Assembly (NCBI GenBank): GCA_001898385.1
Contig: MKTT01000078.1
Coordinates: forward strand, 30,602-94,601
Source: Planctomycetales bacterium 71-10
GTDB taxonomy: Bacteria > Planctomycetota > Planctomycetia > Isosphaerales > Isosphaeraceae
DNA length: 64,000 nucleotides
Reading direction: 5' to 3'
Positions 1 through 7,914 of the stretch are shown piece by piece. The notes beneath the pieces were generated by a model that worked only from the letters and a program-made list of their open reading frames with translations, made no database searches and was not told the DNA's origin. The translations under genes were made by a program, and so were the position numbers. The number at the start of each line of letters is the position of its first letter. The first letter of the stretch is position 1.

Positions 1-1
1 C

Positions 2-880
2 TACCTGCTGCCGAAGGACGGCAAGAAGGTGCCGCACTCGGTCTACGCCACGTCGGTCGGCCTGATGGCGTTCCACGAGGCCAACGCCTCGGGCAAGTAC
101 GACGCGGTGGTCAAGGAGGCGCAGGGCTTCCTCCGCAACGCCCAGTACGACGAGGGCGAGGGGAAGGGTCGCGACGACCCGCAGTACGGCGGCCTGGGCT
201 ACGGCGACGGTCGCAGCCGGCCGGACATGTCCAACACCTCGTTCATGATCGAGGCCCTGCGCGACAGCGGCGTCCCGGCCGACGACCCGGCGTTGCAGAA
301 GGCGCTGATCTTCGTGTCGCGTTGCCAGAACCTCAAGAGCGAGTTCAACGACCAGCCGTTCGCCGACAAGGTGAACGACGGCGGCTTCATCTACACCTCC
401 GGCGAGGTCGCCCCGCCCCCCGGCCGCGCCGGCCGCGGTCGCGAGGCCGAGGCCGAGAAGGCCCGCGTCGAGGCCAAGGCCGAGCGCGAGGAGCTGAACG
501 GCGGCATCCGTTCGTCCGGCAGCATGACGTACTCCGGCTTCAAGAGCATGATCTACGCCGGCCTCAAGCCGGACGACCAGCGCGTGAAGGCGGCGATCGG
601 CTACATCCGGAAGAACTACACGGTCGACGAGAACCCCGGCCAGGGCAAGCGCGGGCTGTACTACTACTACATGGTCTTCGCCCGCGCCATGGCCGCGCTG
701 GGCGAGGACCCGTTCGTCGCCGCCGACGGCAAGTCGCACGACTGGAAGGCCGAGCTGGCCGCCGCCCTGGCCGCCCGCCAGGAGCCCTCCGGAGCCTGGG
801 CCAACGCCGACGACCGCTTCATGGAAGGCGACCCCGCCATCGCCACCTCCTTCGCCCTGCTGGCCCTGGCGGCGAAGTGA
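2..880 (+). CDS. Squalene-cyclase/prenyltransferase-repeat protein, C-terminal part (5' truncated)
   Basis: The reading frame is open from the left edge, so the gene starts outside the window and at least 292 residues are visible. The fragment has alternating 'GG.GY/F' and 'A..AAI.YI..NY' helix-repeat signatures: GGLGYGDG, then FIYTSGE, then MTYSGFKSMIYAGL, then GLYYYYMVFARAMAALGE. These are typical of the alpha/alpha toroid of the squalene-hopene cyclase and prenyltransferase beta-subunit superfamily. An Ala/Arg/Glu-rich insert around residues 135-165 interrupts the toroid. No DXDD-type cyclase motif is visible in this part, so a terpene-cyclase activity cannot be claimed; planctomycetes have many exported proteins with this fold and no known activity. 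The gene ends just before a palindromic repeat. The fold is fairly sure, the function unknown. Confidence 0.75.
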   Translation, partial: YLLPKDGKKVPHSVYATSVGLMAFHEANASGKYDAVVKEAQGFLRNAQYDEGEGKGRDDPQYGGLGYGDGRSRPDMSNTSFMIEALRDSGVPADDPALQKALIFVSRCQNLKSEFNDQPFADKVNDGGFIYTSGEVAPPPGRAGRGREAEAEKARVEAKAEREELNGGIRSSGSMTYSGFKSMIYAGLKPDDQRVKAAIGYIRKNYTVDENPGQGKRGLYYYYMVFARAMAALGEDPFVAADGKSHDWKAELAAALAARQEPSGAWANADDRFMEGDPAIATSFALLALAAK

Positions 881-922
881 GGCGTTACGACTGAATGTTG
901 ATGTGACTTGGCGTTGCAACGT

Positions 923-1104
923 CCTTCCCCCCCGGCGGGGGAAGGTGGCCCGAAGGGCCGGATGAGGGGGACGACGCGCCAGACGGCCGTCGGGATTCGC
1001 GACGGCCCGGCCGGGTGGGGCTTCGGATGCCGACGGTGCCCGTGCTGGTCGTCCCCCTCATCTGACCCCTTCGGGGTCTGTCTTCCCCCGCGAGGGGGGA
1101 AGAC
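923..1104. repeat. Dispersed palindromic repeat, family 1, copy A
   Basis: An element of about 180 bp fills the gap between two convergent genes. Its left end is a hairpin (CCTTCCCC...GGGGGAAGG) followed by GGCCCGAAGGGCC and GATGAGGGGGACGAC. Its right end is the mirror image in layout: GTCGTCCCCCTCATC, then GACCCCTTCGGGGTC, then a TCTTCCCCC...GGGGGGAAGA hairpin. The centre is less conserved. A second copy lies inverted at 23276-23456, and a more distant copy at 48494-48650. The layout suggests a small non-autonomous mobile or REP/BIME-like element. No coding capacity is apparent. Confidence 0.8.
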
Positions 1105-1127
1105 CGTTCGCTCGGCCGGCCCGCGCG

Positions 1128-2699
1128 TCACCGCCCCGCGCGGAGGACGCGGACGGCGTGGACGGGGGGCTCGACGCCTTCGAAGGAGAGGCGGAAGTCG
1201 GCCCCGGCGTTCTGGGCCCCGTCGAGGCGGGCGTCGGGGAGTTCGAACCGGGCGGTCTTCCAGGCGTGGGAGCCCGAGAGGGACGCGCGCGGGGCGTCCT
1301 TGTAGGTCCCGCCCATCGCGGCCGCCTTGTCGGTCGAGTCGTATTGCAGGCCGATCGCGCCGGGGGCCGCGTCGTAGTAGTCGACCTCGACGACGGCGTG
1401 CGTCGCGGGATGGTCCTTGAAGCCGTCGTCGACGCGGAAGTAAAGATAGCGGCCGGAGTCGACCCCCTTCGTCGGCACCCGCGCGGGCTTGCCGGCGGTG
1501 GTCGTCGGGGCGGAGCGGCCGTCGGCGGCGTCGAGGCGCTCCAGGCCCTTCGAGGCGTCCTCGACGCCGAGCGTCAGGGAGACGGACGGGGCGTCGCTGT
1601 ACGGCGTCGTCGGGCGCGGCGGGACGATCCCCTTCTTGAACATGTCGACGTATTTGCGAGTCATGTCGATGTACTTGCGGCCGTACTCGGCGGCCTCGGC
1701 GATCGTGGTCCCCTCGTGGAACTCGTTCCAGGTCTCCACGATCACGATGCGGGGCTTGCGGTTCAGGGCCTTGGCCCAGGCGCGCTCGTAGAACGCGCCG
1801 CCCTCGCGGTCGACGACCAGGGGCTCGCGGCCGGGGACGGCGGAGTGGTCGTAGCCGGGTCCGATCTCGGCGACGCCCAGGAAGTTCGGCCGCACCGCGC
1901 CGCCCCAGGCGTAGACGTCGTCGGCCTCCACCTTCCACGACACCTCCTTGATGACGTAGGGGGTCAGGCCGCCGAACCGCTTCGGGAACTCGGCCTTGAG
2001 CCGGTCGATGCACGACTGGTCGTGCGCCTTGGCGAACGCCGCGGCGTATAGGTCGACGATCGGCCTGCCGTCCAGCAGCGCCCAGTGGCGCGGGGGGATC
2101 ATGGAGAAGAAGTCGCGGATCGTGGCGACGAACCATTCGCGGCCGTAATCGGTCGTCAGGTCGGCGTGGTAGCCCCAGGCGTTCGCCTCCAGCGTCGACG
2201 TGTCGTAGAACAGGCCGACGGCCGGCGGCTCGATCCCCTCGGCCTTCAGCTCGTCGAGCGCCTTCACGAACGGCGGCAGGCCCTCGAAGCTCCAGAACAT
2301 GGGCGAGCCGGGGGTATGGTCGGCGGGCGTCCCCCAGAAAACAGGCAGGACGACGTCGATGCCGGCCGCGACCATGTCCTTCAACTGCTGCTTGTGCCAG
2401 GCGACGTTCCGGTACGAGAACCCCTCCAGCGTCGGCGGGTGGGTCGTCAGGGCGTCGGAGCCATCGCCGTCGACGACGTGGGCCTTGCTCGGCGCGTCGT
2501 ACCAGTAGAAGTAATGCGTCATCACGACCTTGTCCCCCGGCCCGAACCGGCGGGCCTGGGCGAAGTCGCCCGGCTTCAGGTCGATGTGCGGCCCGATCGC
2601 CGGCGGTATCGGCCGGGCCGGCTGGGCGCAGGCGGTCGAGGCCGCGAGGACGAAACATGCGACGGGCGCGAGGGCCCGGGGGAAGGTCATTCGATCCAT
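1128..2699 (-). CDS. Exported glycoside hydrolase-like protein, DUF5010/GH99-like
   Basis: A 523-aa protein with an N-terminal signal peptide (hydrophobic run ending near 'STACAQ', about residue 25). The following domain begins with a 'VMTHYFYWYDAPS' strand and contains 'AGIDVVLPVFWG', 'YVIKEVSW' and 'IVIVETWNEFHEGT' (about residues 325-338). Proteins of the DUF5010/GH99-like (beta/alpha)8 group carry this WNE-hEGT signature, where the Glu residues are candidate acid/base residues. The C-terminal third (from about residue 380) is a predicted beta-sandwich beginning 'SVSLTLGVEDASKGLERL', possibly carbohydrate-binding. The likely role is cleavage of a polysaccharide outside the cytoplasm; the substrate cannot be read from sequence. 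ATG at 2699 is followed closely by a second ATG (MDRM), so the start may move by three codons. Confidence 0.7.
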   Translation of the reverse strand: MDRMTFPRALAPVACFVLAASTACAQPARPIPPAIGPHIDLKPGDFAQARRFGPGDKVVMTHYFYWYDAPSKAHVVDGDGSDALTTHPPTLEGFSYRNVAWHKQQLKDMVAAGIDVVLPVFWGTPADHTPGSPMFWSFEGLPPFVKALDELKAEGIEPPAVGLFYDTSTLEANAWGYHADLTTDYGREWFVATIRDFFSMIPPRHWALLDGRPIVDLYAAAFAKAHDQSCIDRLKAEFPKRFGGLTPYVIKEVSWKVEADDVYAWGGAVRPNFLGVAEIGPGYDHSAVPGREPLVVDREGGAFYERAWAKALNRKPRIVIVETWNEFHEGTTIAEAAEYGRKYIDMTRKYVDMFKKGIVPPRPTTPYSDAPSVSLTLGVEDASKGLERLDAADGRSAPTTTAGKPARVPTKGVDSGRYLYFRVDDGFKDHPATHAVVEVDYYDAAPGAIGLQYDSTDKAAAMGGTYKDAPRASLSGSHAWKTARFELPDARLDGAQNAGADFRLSFEGVEPPVHAVRVLRAGR

Positions 2700-3060
2700 G
2701 GCGACGACTCCCCGCCGGCCGCGGCGGGGGCCCGTCGGGCCGGCGAATCCTGGTAGGCGGCCGGGCCCGCACGAGGCCCGACCTCGGCGCGATTATCGAC
2801 CCGACGGCCCCCCGGAGCAAGGGGCCGGCGTCGACGATCCGCCCCCGCCGGGACGCCGTCGGGGGGCGTACGGGCGATGCGGGTTCGACGATGTTTGAGC
2901 TTGTGCGTGCGGCACGGGATGGCAAATCTCGAAAAAAGTTCGTCCATTTTACGTTCGTTAATGGTATTTATGCGTCCGACGTCTTGGGGACGATCGCCGC
3001 GTCCGACGGATCGGTGCATCCTCCGTCGGCGCGGCCGGCCTTCAACTTCCACGGAGGTTC
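2700..3060. other. Divergent intergenic region
   Basis: This 361-bp gap separates the minus-strand hydrolase from the plus-strand PEP-CTERM gene. The right half (about 2920-2975) is clearly more AT-rich than its surroundings, with runs such as AAAAAAG and ATTTTACG, and probably holds the promoter of the downstream gene. I see no RNA gene, repeat or clear -35/-10 pair. Confidence 0.5.
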
Positions 3061-3063
3061 GTG

Positions 3064-3579
3064 ATGAATCGCGAGATGAGGGGGCGGGCGAGGTTCCTGA
3101 CGGCCGCGATCGCGGCGCTGGCCCTCGGGGCGGCGGAGGCGAGGGCGGACCAGCTGTTCACGCTGTCGGGCGTCGTCTTCAACGACGGCACGGCGATCAC
3201 CGGCACGTTCACGACGAACGACGCCCTCAACGCCCTGCTCGACTTCGACCTCACGACGGTGGACGGGGCGGTCACGGGATTGCACTACGTCCCGGGGACG
3301 GTGGACGACTCCTCCACGTCGCTCCCCGCCATCATCGTGCTGTCGACGGCCAGCCCGTTTCGGAGCTTCCAACTGACGCTCGACGGGTTGACGACGGCCG
3401 GCGCGCCGGTCCTGATCGGCCAGTTCGACAGCTTCGAACAGACGGCCGCCGGCCGTCGCGAGATCGTCGCGGGCTCGGTCGTCGGCGCCGCCATCCCCGA
3501 GCCGTCCTCGGCCCTCCTGGCCGGTCCCGCCGCCCTGGCCGCGCTGGCGATCGCGGCGCGAAGGCGTCGCGCGGGGTGA
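3064..3579 (+). CDS. Small PEP-CTERM sorting-domain protein
   Basis: A 171-aa exported protein. It has a basic N terminus and hydrophobic signal peptide cleaved near 'AEARA', a beta-rich middle with no recognised domain, and a C-terminal sorting signal at about residues 146-171: the tripeptide PEP, a hydrophobic stretch, and an arginine-rich tail (ARRRRAG). In PEP-CTERM systems the tail is cut by an exosortase at the inner membrane; no exosortase is encoded here. The ATG at 3064 is chosen over the GTG directly before it because GGAGG (3053-3057) is spaced six bases from it. The middle shows a 'TGTFTTNDA...FDLTT' pattern common in small PEP-CTERM proteins. The role is unknown. Confidence 0.85.
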   Translation: MNREMRGRARFLTAAIAALALGAAEARADQLFTLSGVVFNDGTAITGTFTTNDALNALLDFDLTTVDGAVTGLHYVPGTVDDSSTSLPAIIVLSTASPFRSFQLTLDGLTTAGAPVLIGQFDSFEQTAAGRREIVAGSVVGAAIPEPSSALLAGPAALAALAIAARRRRAG

Positions 3580-3670
3580 ACCACGCAAGCCCCGCGGCCC
3601 CGCCCTCGGGGGTCGCGGAGGCGTGCGATCGCGACCGGGTCGCCGATCACCTTCGAGGTGTGGTTCACGG

Positions 3671-3693
3671 TGTAATACAATTGCAGTATTACA
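3671..3693. promoter_or_regulatory. Perfect 8-bp inverted repeat, possible operator
   Basis: TGTAATAC and GTATTACA are exact inverse complements separated by seven bases. The site is AT-rich inside very GC-rich DNA, which argues against chance. It lies in the gap between the PEP-CTERM gene and the surE remnant and is not directly upstream of an obvious gene start, so its target is unclear. A longer inverted pair (GTGAACCAC at 3576 and GTGGTTCAC at 3660) lies just to the left. Confidence 0.35.
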
Positions 3694-3754
3694 TGCGTCG
3701 GAACTTCACGCCCATCGTGATCGGTCCTGAGGGAGAGGGAATCGATGCGTCCGT

Positions 3755-3840
3755 CAGCCCTTCCAGTCCCGGGGGGCGACTTCCTGGAGCAGGCCGTGGC
3801 GGGTCATGTCGAAGTGGAGAGGGCTGAAGACGATCACGTC
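3755..3840 (-). pseudogene. Remnant of a second surE (last about 28 codons)
   Basis: On the minus strand these bases read DVIVFSPLHFDMTRHGLLQEV and then APRDWKG and a stop. The intact surE nearby ends YIAVTPLHFDMTRHDLLQEV, then GGWDWKG and a stop. The nucleotide alignment to 4300-4385 is ungapped with scattered third-position and other differences, so this is an old duplicated 3' end and not an assembly artefact. Upstream of it the frame runs into the unrelated coding sequence of the neighbouring small gene, so the rest of the copy is gone. I infer a tandem surE duplication or an insertion that left only the tail. Confidence 0.75.
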
Positions 3841-4217
3841 CCTGTATCGTAGAGTTCGAGTCGCCGAATGGAGACCTCCACCCAGCTTCCTACCGCCGGA
3901 CAGGTCCCTTCGCACTCGACCAGGAGCAACGAATCCCCGATCCTCAAGCTCGCCGTCTGGTCATCGAAGACGTCCTCGACACTGGCCACGAGTACGACCC
4001 TATCCTTCAGAGCAAGGATGCGCGGCGTCTCCTCGTCGGTCGTCTTGGCGTCGACGTCGAATCGCAGCGGGCGGCGCAGATCCAACTCGACGTCGTACTC
4101 GCGGCCTGGCTCGGGAACACCCACCGCCCAGACGCCTCGGCCGGCACCGTAGCGGCAGGTGAATTCCACGATCGGGCCGGTGGGCGTTGCGTCCGACGAT
4201 GTGACGGTGACGTGCAT
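3834..4217 (-). CDS. Hypothetical protein, 127 aa, beta-rich
   Basis: A short acidic protein without signal peptide or membrane segment. I do not recognise a family. Its strands (HVTVTSSDATP, FTCRYGAG, VELDLRRPLRFD, RVVLVASVEDVF) suggest a small beta-barrel. It starts at ATG 4217, about 80 bases downstream of surE on the same strand, with only a weak GAGG upstream, and its stop lies a few bases inside the surE remnant. Base composition is less GC-rich at third positions than in surE, so it may be a later arrival between the two surE copies. It could be co-transcribed with surE. Confidence 0.55.
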   Translation of the reverse strand: MHVTVTSSDATPTGPIVEFTCRYGAGRGVWAVGVPEPGREYDVELDLRRPLRFDVDAKTTDEETPRILALKDRVVLVASVEDVFDDQTASLRIGDSLLLVECEGTCPAVGSWVEVSIRRLELYDTGT

Positions 4218-4298
4218 TGGGACGGGGTCCGCCTCGCGCCTCGGCCGCGATCCAGGGCCTCCCCCCCGGCGTCGGGGGAGCGGCCTCGAACCGGCCGC

Positions 4299-5060
4299 TC
4301 AGCCCTTCCAGTCCCAGCCGCCGACCTCCTGGAGCAGGTCGTGGCGGGTCATGTCGAAGTGGAGGGGGGTGACGGCGATGTAGCCGTCGGCCAGGGCGGT
4401 GACGTCGGTCTCGGGGCCGGGGACCTCGCGGGGGGGGGTGTAGGTCATCCAGTAATACGTCCGGCCGCGGGGGTCCTGCCGGCGTTCGAAGCCCTCGCCG
4501 TGGCGGCCCAGGCCCATCGGCACCACCTTCACGCCCTTCGCCTCGCCCCGCGAGTGCGCCGGGATGTTCACGTTGAACAGCGAGCCGTTCGTCGGCTTGT
4601 TCGCCAGGATCTGCTCGATCACCTTCCGCGCCTGCTTGGCGGCGCGGGGGAAGTCGAAGTGCTCGGAGAGTTCCAGCGAGACGGCGATGCTCGTGATCTT
4701 GAAGAACGCCCCCTCGATCGCCGCGGCGACGGTCCCCGAGTAGAGCACGTTGATCCCGGCGTTCGCCCCGCTGTTGATGCCGGAGACGATCAGGTCCGGG
4801 GGCCGTCGCATCAGCTCGCAGATGGCCAGCTTCACGCTGTCGGCCGGCGAGCCCTCGATGGACCAGCCCAGCGTAGTGCCGTCGTCGTCGTCGACCTGCT
4901 TGACCACCAGCGGGTTCAGCAGCGTGATCGTGTGCGCCACGCCGCTCTGCTCCAGCGCCGGGGCGGCCACGGTCACGTCGCCCAGCTTCATCAACTCCTT
5001 GCGCAGCGCCCGGAGCCCCGGCGCGAACACGCCGTCGTCGTTCGTCAGAAGGATATGCAT
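4299..5060 (-). CDS. surE: 5'/3'-nucleotidase SurE
   Basis: A 253-aa protein of the usual family length. The N terminus carries the metal-binding LTNDDGVFAPGL motif (residues 4-15, Asp-Asp ligands), followed by VTVAAPALEQSGV, and the conserved VSGINSGANAG loop at about residues 94-104 that completes the divalent-metal site. SurE hydrolyses nucleoside 5'- and 3'-monophosphates and short polyphosphate in the cytoplasm, and is linked to stationary-phase survival in model bacteria. The C-terminal PLHFDMTRHDLL stretch is the one duplicated in the nearby remnant. The gene is divergent from the RNA-ligase-like gene. Confidence 0.95.
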   Translation of the reverse strand: MHILLTNDDGVFAPGLRALRKELMKLGDVTVAAPALEQSGVAHTITLLNPLVVKQVDDDDGTTLGWSIEGSPADSVKLAICELMRRPPDLIVSGINSGANAGINVLYSGTVAAAIEGAFFKITSIAVSLELSEHFDFPRAAKQARKVIEQILANKPTNGSLFNVNIPAHSRGEAKGVKVVPMGLGRHGEGFERRQDPRGRTYYWMTYTPPREVPGPETDVTALADGYIAVTPLHFDMTRHDLLQEVGGWDWKG

Positions 5061-5276
5061 CGTCTCGACTTCCGATCCTTTCCGGGGGTTGGACGGGGCG
5101 CGAAGGAGCCCGGGACTCCATCCCCCGCCGATCGTACCGGCCCCCGTCCGGCCCCGTCAACGACCGGCCGGGGGCGCATCCATCTCGACCCCGCCCCGAA
5201 CCCGGACGCCGGCCCGCGCGTCGAAGGGCGGGAGCCCGGGGCGGCCGAGGAGTCGATCGGAAGCGAGGAAAGCGCC

Positions 5277-5831
5277 ATGAAGAAGATCCCCACCATGTTC
5301 GAGCGCGATTGGCAGGGCGACCGGAGCCGGGTCGTCGACGAGATTCACGCGGGCTGCGAGTGGGTCGCGGCGGGGGAAGGCGTCGCCACCCGGAAGATCG
5401 ACGGCACCTGTTGCAGAATCCGCGACGGCCGGCTCTACAAGCGGCAGGAGATCAAGCCCGGCCAGGCCCCCCCGCCGGACTTCGAGGAGGCCGACTTCGA
5501 CGAGGAGACCGGCAAGCGCGTCGGCTGGCGTCCCGTCGGCGAGGGCCCGGAGGATCGCTGGCATCGCGAGGGCTTCGCCAACCTCGCCGCGAAGGCCGAC
5601 GGCACCTACGAGCTCGTCGGCCCGCACGCCCAGAAGAACCCCGAGAAGTACGACCGGGACGTCCTGGTCCCCCACACCATCGAGGCCCTCGGCATCGCGG
5701 ACGACGTCCCGCGCGACTTCCACGGCCTGAAGGCCTACCTGGCCGACAGGGACGTCGAGGGGATCGTCTTCCACCATCCCGACGGCAGGAGGGCGAAGAT
5801 CAAGAAGCGCGACTTCGGCCTGAAGCGATGA
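5277..5831 (+). CDS. Minimal RNA-ligase-like nucleotidyltransferase (DUF5565-like)
   Basis: A 184-aa cytoplasmic protein that I read as a stand-alone covalent nucleotidyltransferase core. Motif I (K-x-D-G) is seen as ATRKIDGTCCRI at about residues 39-50, with Lys42 the candidate adenylylated residue. YELVGPH (about 115-121) fits motif III, EGIVFHH (about 162-168) fits motif IV, and AKIKKRDF (about 174-181) fits motif V. These order and spacing features match RNA-ligase-1-like proteins; a C-terminal domain is absent. The likely chemistry is ATP-dependent activation and possibly ligation of RNA ends. The ATG at 5277 follows GAGGAA and places motif I at the normal distance. The gene is alone and divergent from surE. 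Confidence 0.7.
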   Translation: MKKIPTMFERDWQGDRSRVVDEIHAGCEWVAAGEGVATRKIDGTCCRIRDGRLYKRQEIKPGQAPPPDFEEADFDEETGKRVGWRPVGEGPEDRWHREGFANLAAKADGTYELVGPHAQKNPEKYDRDVLVPHTIEALGIADDVPRDFHGLKAYLADRDVEGIVFHHPDGRRAKIKKRDFGLKR

Positions 5832-6057
5832 CCCGACGCCGGCGGCCCGATCGGGATCGCCGGCGATCATGAAGTAAAGCTCATGTCGGAGCGATGGCCG
5901 GAATCTCGACTCCCGGATGGCCGACGAGGGCCGCCGGCGGACCCGGTGTTGGAACGGGGCCCGCAAGCGTACCTCGATCGGCCGCTTTCGTTTCCGCCGG
6001 CCGCACGCGGCCCGCAGGGGCCGAGGCGCGACCAGCGAACACACCCGGAGCGACAAC

Positions 6058-7617
6058 ATGAGAGCTTCTTCCCATGTTGATCCACGACGCCGTCGGATCG
6101 CACCAGACTTCTCCCTCGACCGCCTGGAAGACCGGACGCTGCTGTCCGGCGCCGGGGGGTCGAAGTTCGCGGTGTACCAGGGCCGCCTGACCGTCGAGCC
6201 GCCCGCCTCCTTCACCCTGATCGTCGACCGCCACGGCTTCAGCCCGGGGCGGGGGAACCAGGTGCTCCTGCGGGTCGATTCTCAATCGACCGGCGGCGGC
6301 CTCGATCCCGGGGCCGTCGAGCTGGATTCGACCGGCCCACGCGGGGTCCGCGTGATCTCCGAGCGGGACGACGCCGGCTCGGGGACCGACGGCGTCGTCA
6401 TCGCGGCCGTCGGCCCCGGGGCGCTGGGCCTCCGGCCGACGGCCGAGGGGGGGACGACGGGCGACTACCAGCTCGGCGTCTCGCTCGCCGGCGACGTCAA
6501 CGGCGACCACCGCGTCGACCGGGCCGACCTCATGGCGATCCGCCGCGAGGTCATGAACCGCTCGGCCTCGCCCGACCCGACCTGCGACGTCGACGGCGAC
6601 GGCGTCGTGGGCTTCCGCGACTGGAGCCTCGCCTTCCGCAACTTCGGCGCGGCCGTCTCCATCCGTCCGCTGGAGCTGGACGCCCGCGTGACGCCCTCGG
6701 ACGACCCCGACGGCGACGGCGCGGTGGGCGGGGACGTGTCGGAGACCGAGATCGTCGGCGCGACCACGCCCGGCTCCCGGGTGCAGCTCGACGTCGGCGG
6801 CGACGGGCTGTACGAGGCGACGGCCGTCGCCGGCGCGGACGGCTCGTACAGCTTCACGGTCCCGCTGAACGTCGGCGCCAACCCGTTCGCGATCCTCGCG
6901 ACCGGCCCCGACGGCCAGGTCGTCCGGGAGACGCTCTCCATCACCCGCGGGGCCCTCGCCGGGACGGTCTCGAAGTCGTTCGACTTCGCCCAGGGCGACC
7001 AGGGCTGGGCCGCCGACTTCGCCGACCTGCCGGTCGACCCCGGCGACACCTACGAGCTGGATTCCGGGATCCGCGACCTCCCCCCCGACCTGGGCGTCGC
7101 CGGGACCGGCTACCTGCTCCAGAGCCACAACCGCTCCGACGACGTCTTCATGTTCCTGACCCGCAAGCTGACCGCGGCGGACGGGATCGTGGCGGGCCAG
7201 GAGTACCAGGCGAAGTTCACCATCACGTTCGCCTCCAACGCCCCCACCGGCGCGGTGGGGATCGGCGGGGCCCCGGGCGAGTCGGTCGTCCTGAAGGCCG
7301 GCGCGTCGACGACCGAGCCGAAGGCCGTCGAGCAGGACGGCTACGACCGCCTGAACGTCGACAAGGGGAACAATTCCGAGGGCGGGACGGCCGCCTCCGT
7401 GGTCGGGGACATCGCCAACGGCCTGGAACTCCAGGACGGCCAGTCGAGCGTCCCGTACGTCTCGCTGACCCGCGAGCACACCCACACGGCGACCGTGAAG
7501 GCCGACGCCGAGGGGAACCTCTGGCTGATCGTCGGCACCGACTCCGGTTTCGAGGGCCTGACGGCGATCTACTTCCAGAGCGTCGCCGTCGCGCTCACGC
7601 CGGTCGCCTCGGCCTGA
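6058..7617 (+). CDS. Exported dockerin-domain protein with planctomycete LEDR-TLLS signal
   Basis: A 519-aa protein. Residues about 18-28 (LDRLEDRTLLS) form the planctomycete extracellular-export motif that replaces a classical signal peptide in many large surface proteins of this phylum. A dockerin-type segment with two Ca-binding loops follows at about 143-190 (DVNGDHRVDRADLM and DVDGDGVVGFRDW). A bacterial Ig-like domain follows at about 205-290 (ITGTTTPGS-like 'IVGATTPGSRVQLDVGGDG'). The C-terminal 220 residues are a beta-sandwich (SFDFAQGDQGWAADFADLP...) like those of carbohydrate-binding or choice-of-anchor proteins. The ATG at 6058 is chosen because the export motif is normally within the first 35 residues. 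It probably forms part of a surface or secreted assembly; a cohesin partner is not visible here. Confidence 0.8.
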   Translation: MRASSHVDPRRRRIAPDFSLDRLEDRTLLSGAGGSKFAVYQGRLTVEPPASFTLIVDRHGFSPGRGNQVLLRVDSQSTGGGLDPGAVELDSTGPRGVRVISERDDAGSGTDGVVIAAVGPGALGLRPTAEGGTTGDYQLGVSLAGDVNGDHRVDRADLMAIRREVMNRSASPDPTCDVDGDGVVGFRDWSLAFRNFGAAVSIRPLELDARVTPSDDPDGDGAVGGDVSETEIVGATTPGSRVQLDVGGDGLYEATAVAGADGSYSFTVPLNVGANPFAILATGPDGQVVRETLSITRGALAGTVSKSFDFAQGDQGWAADFADLPVDPGDTYELDSGIRDLPPDLGVAGTGYLLQSHNRSDDVFMFLTRKLTAADGIVAGQEYQAKFTITFASNAPTGAVGIGGAPGESVVLKAGASTTEPKAVEQDGYDRLNVDKGNNSEGGTAASVVGDIANGLELQDGQSSVPYVSLTREHTHTATVKADAEGNLWLIVGTDSGFEGLTAIYFQSVAVALTPVASA

Positions 7618-7914
7618 CCCGTGGCACGCCGCGGGCCGATCCGTCCATGACCGTCACGCGGGGGGAGGCGTCCAGGAGGTCCGTCGGGGGGCGCGAGGCC
7701 GGAAGCCGTCGCGCAAACCATCCCCCGCCGGATCGCCCCGGCCGCCTCCGCCCGCGCGCGGGCCCGGGCGACCGCGCGAGGCGTCGCATCGGGAAAATCC
7801 CCGGGAGTTCACACATCCCCGATCCGCGACCTAGGTTTGTGCTGGAGGCATGCCACCGTGCAACGCGGCGGGCGGCCGGGCGGGACCCACGGCACGACTT
7901 CAGGGAGCGACTTC

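Noticed and set aside
908..1420. A possible small protein over the family-1 repeat
   Set aside because: The peptide is a translation of the palindromic repeat followed by a shifted frame of the hydrolase gene, without homology or ribosome-binding site.
4212..5276. An N-terminal extension of the RNA-ligase-like gene across surE
   Set aside because: The extension is antisense to surE; the ATG at 5277 puts the KxDG motif at the normal distance from the N terminus.
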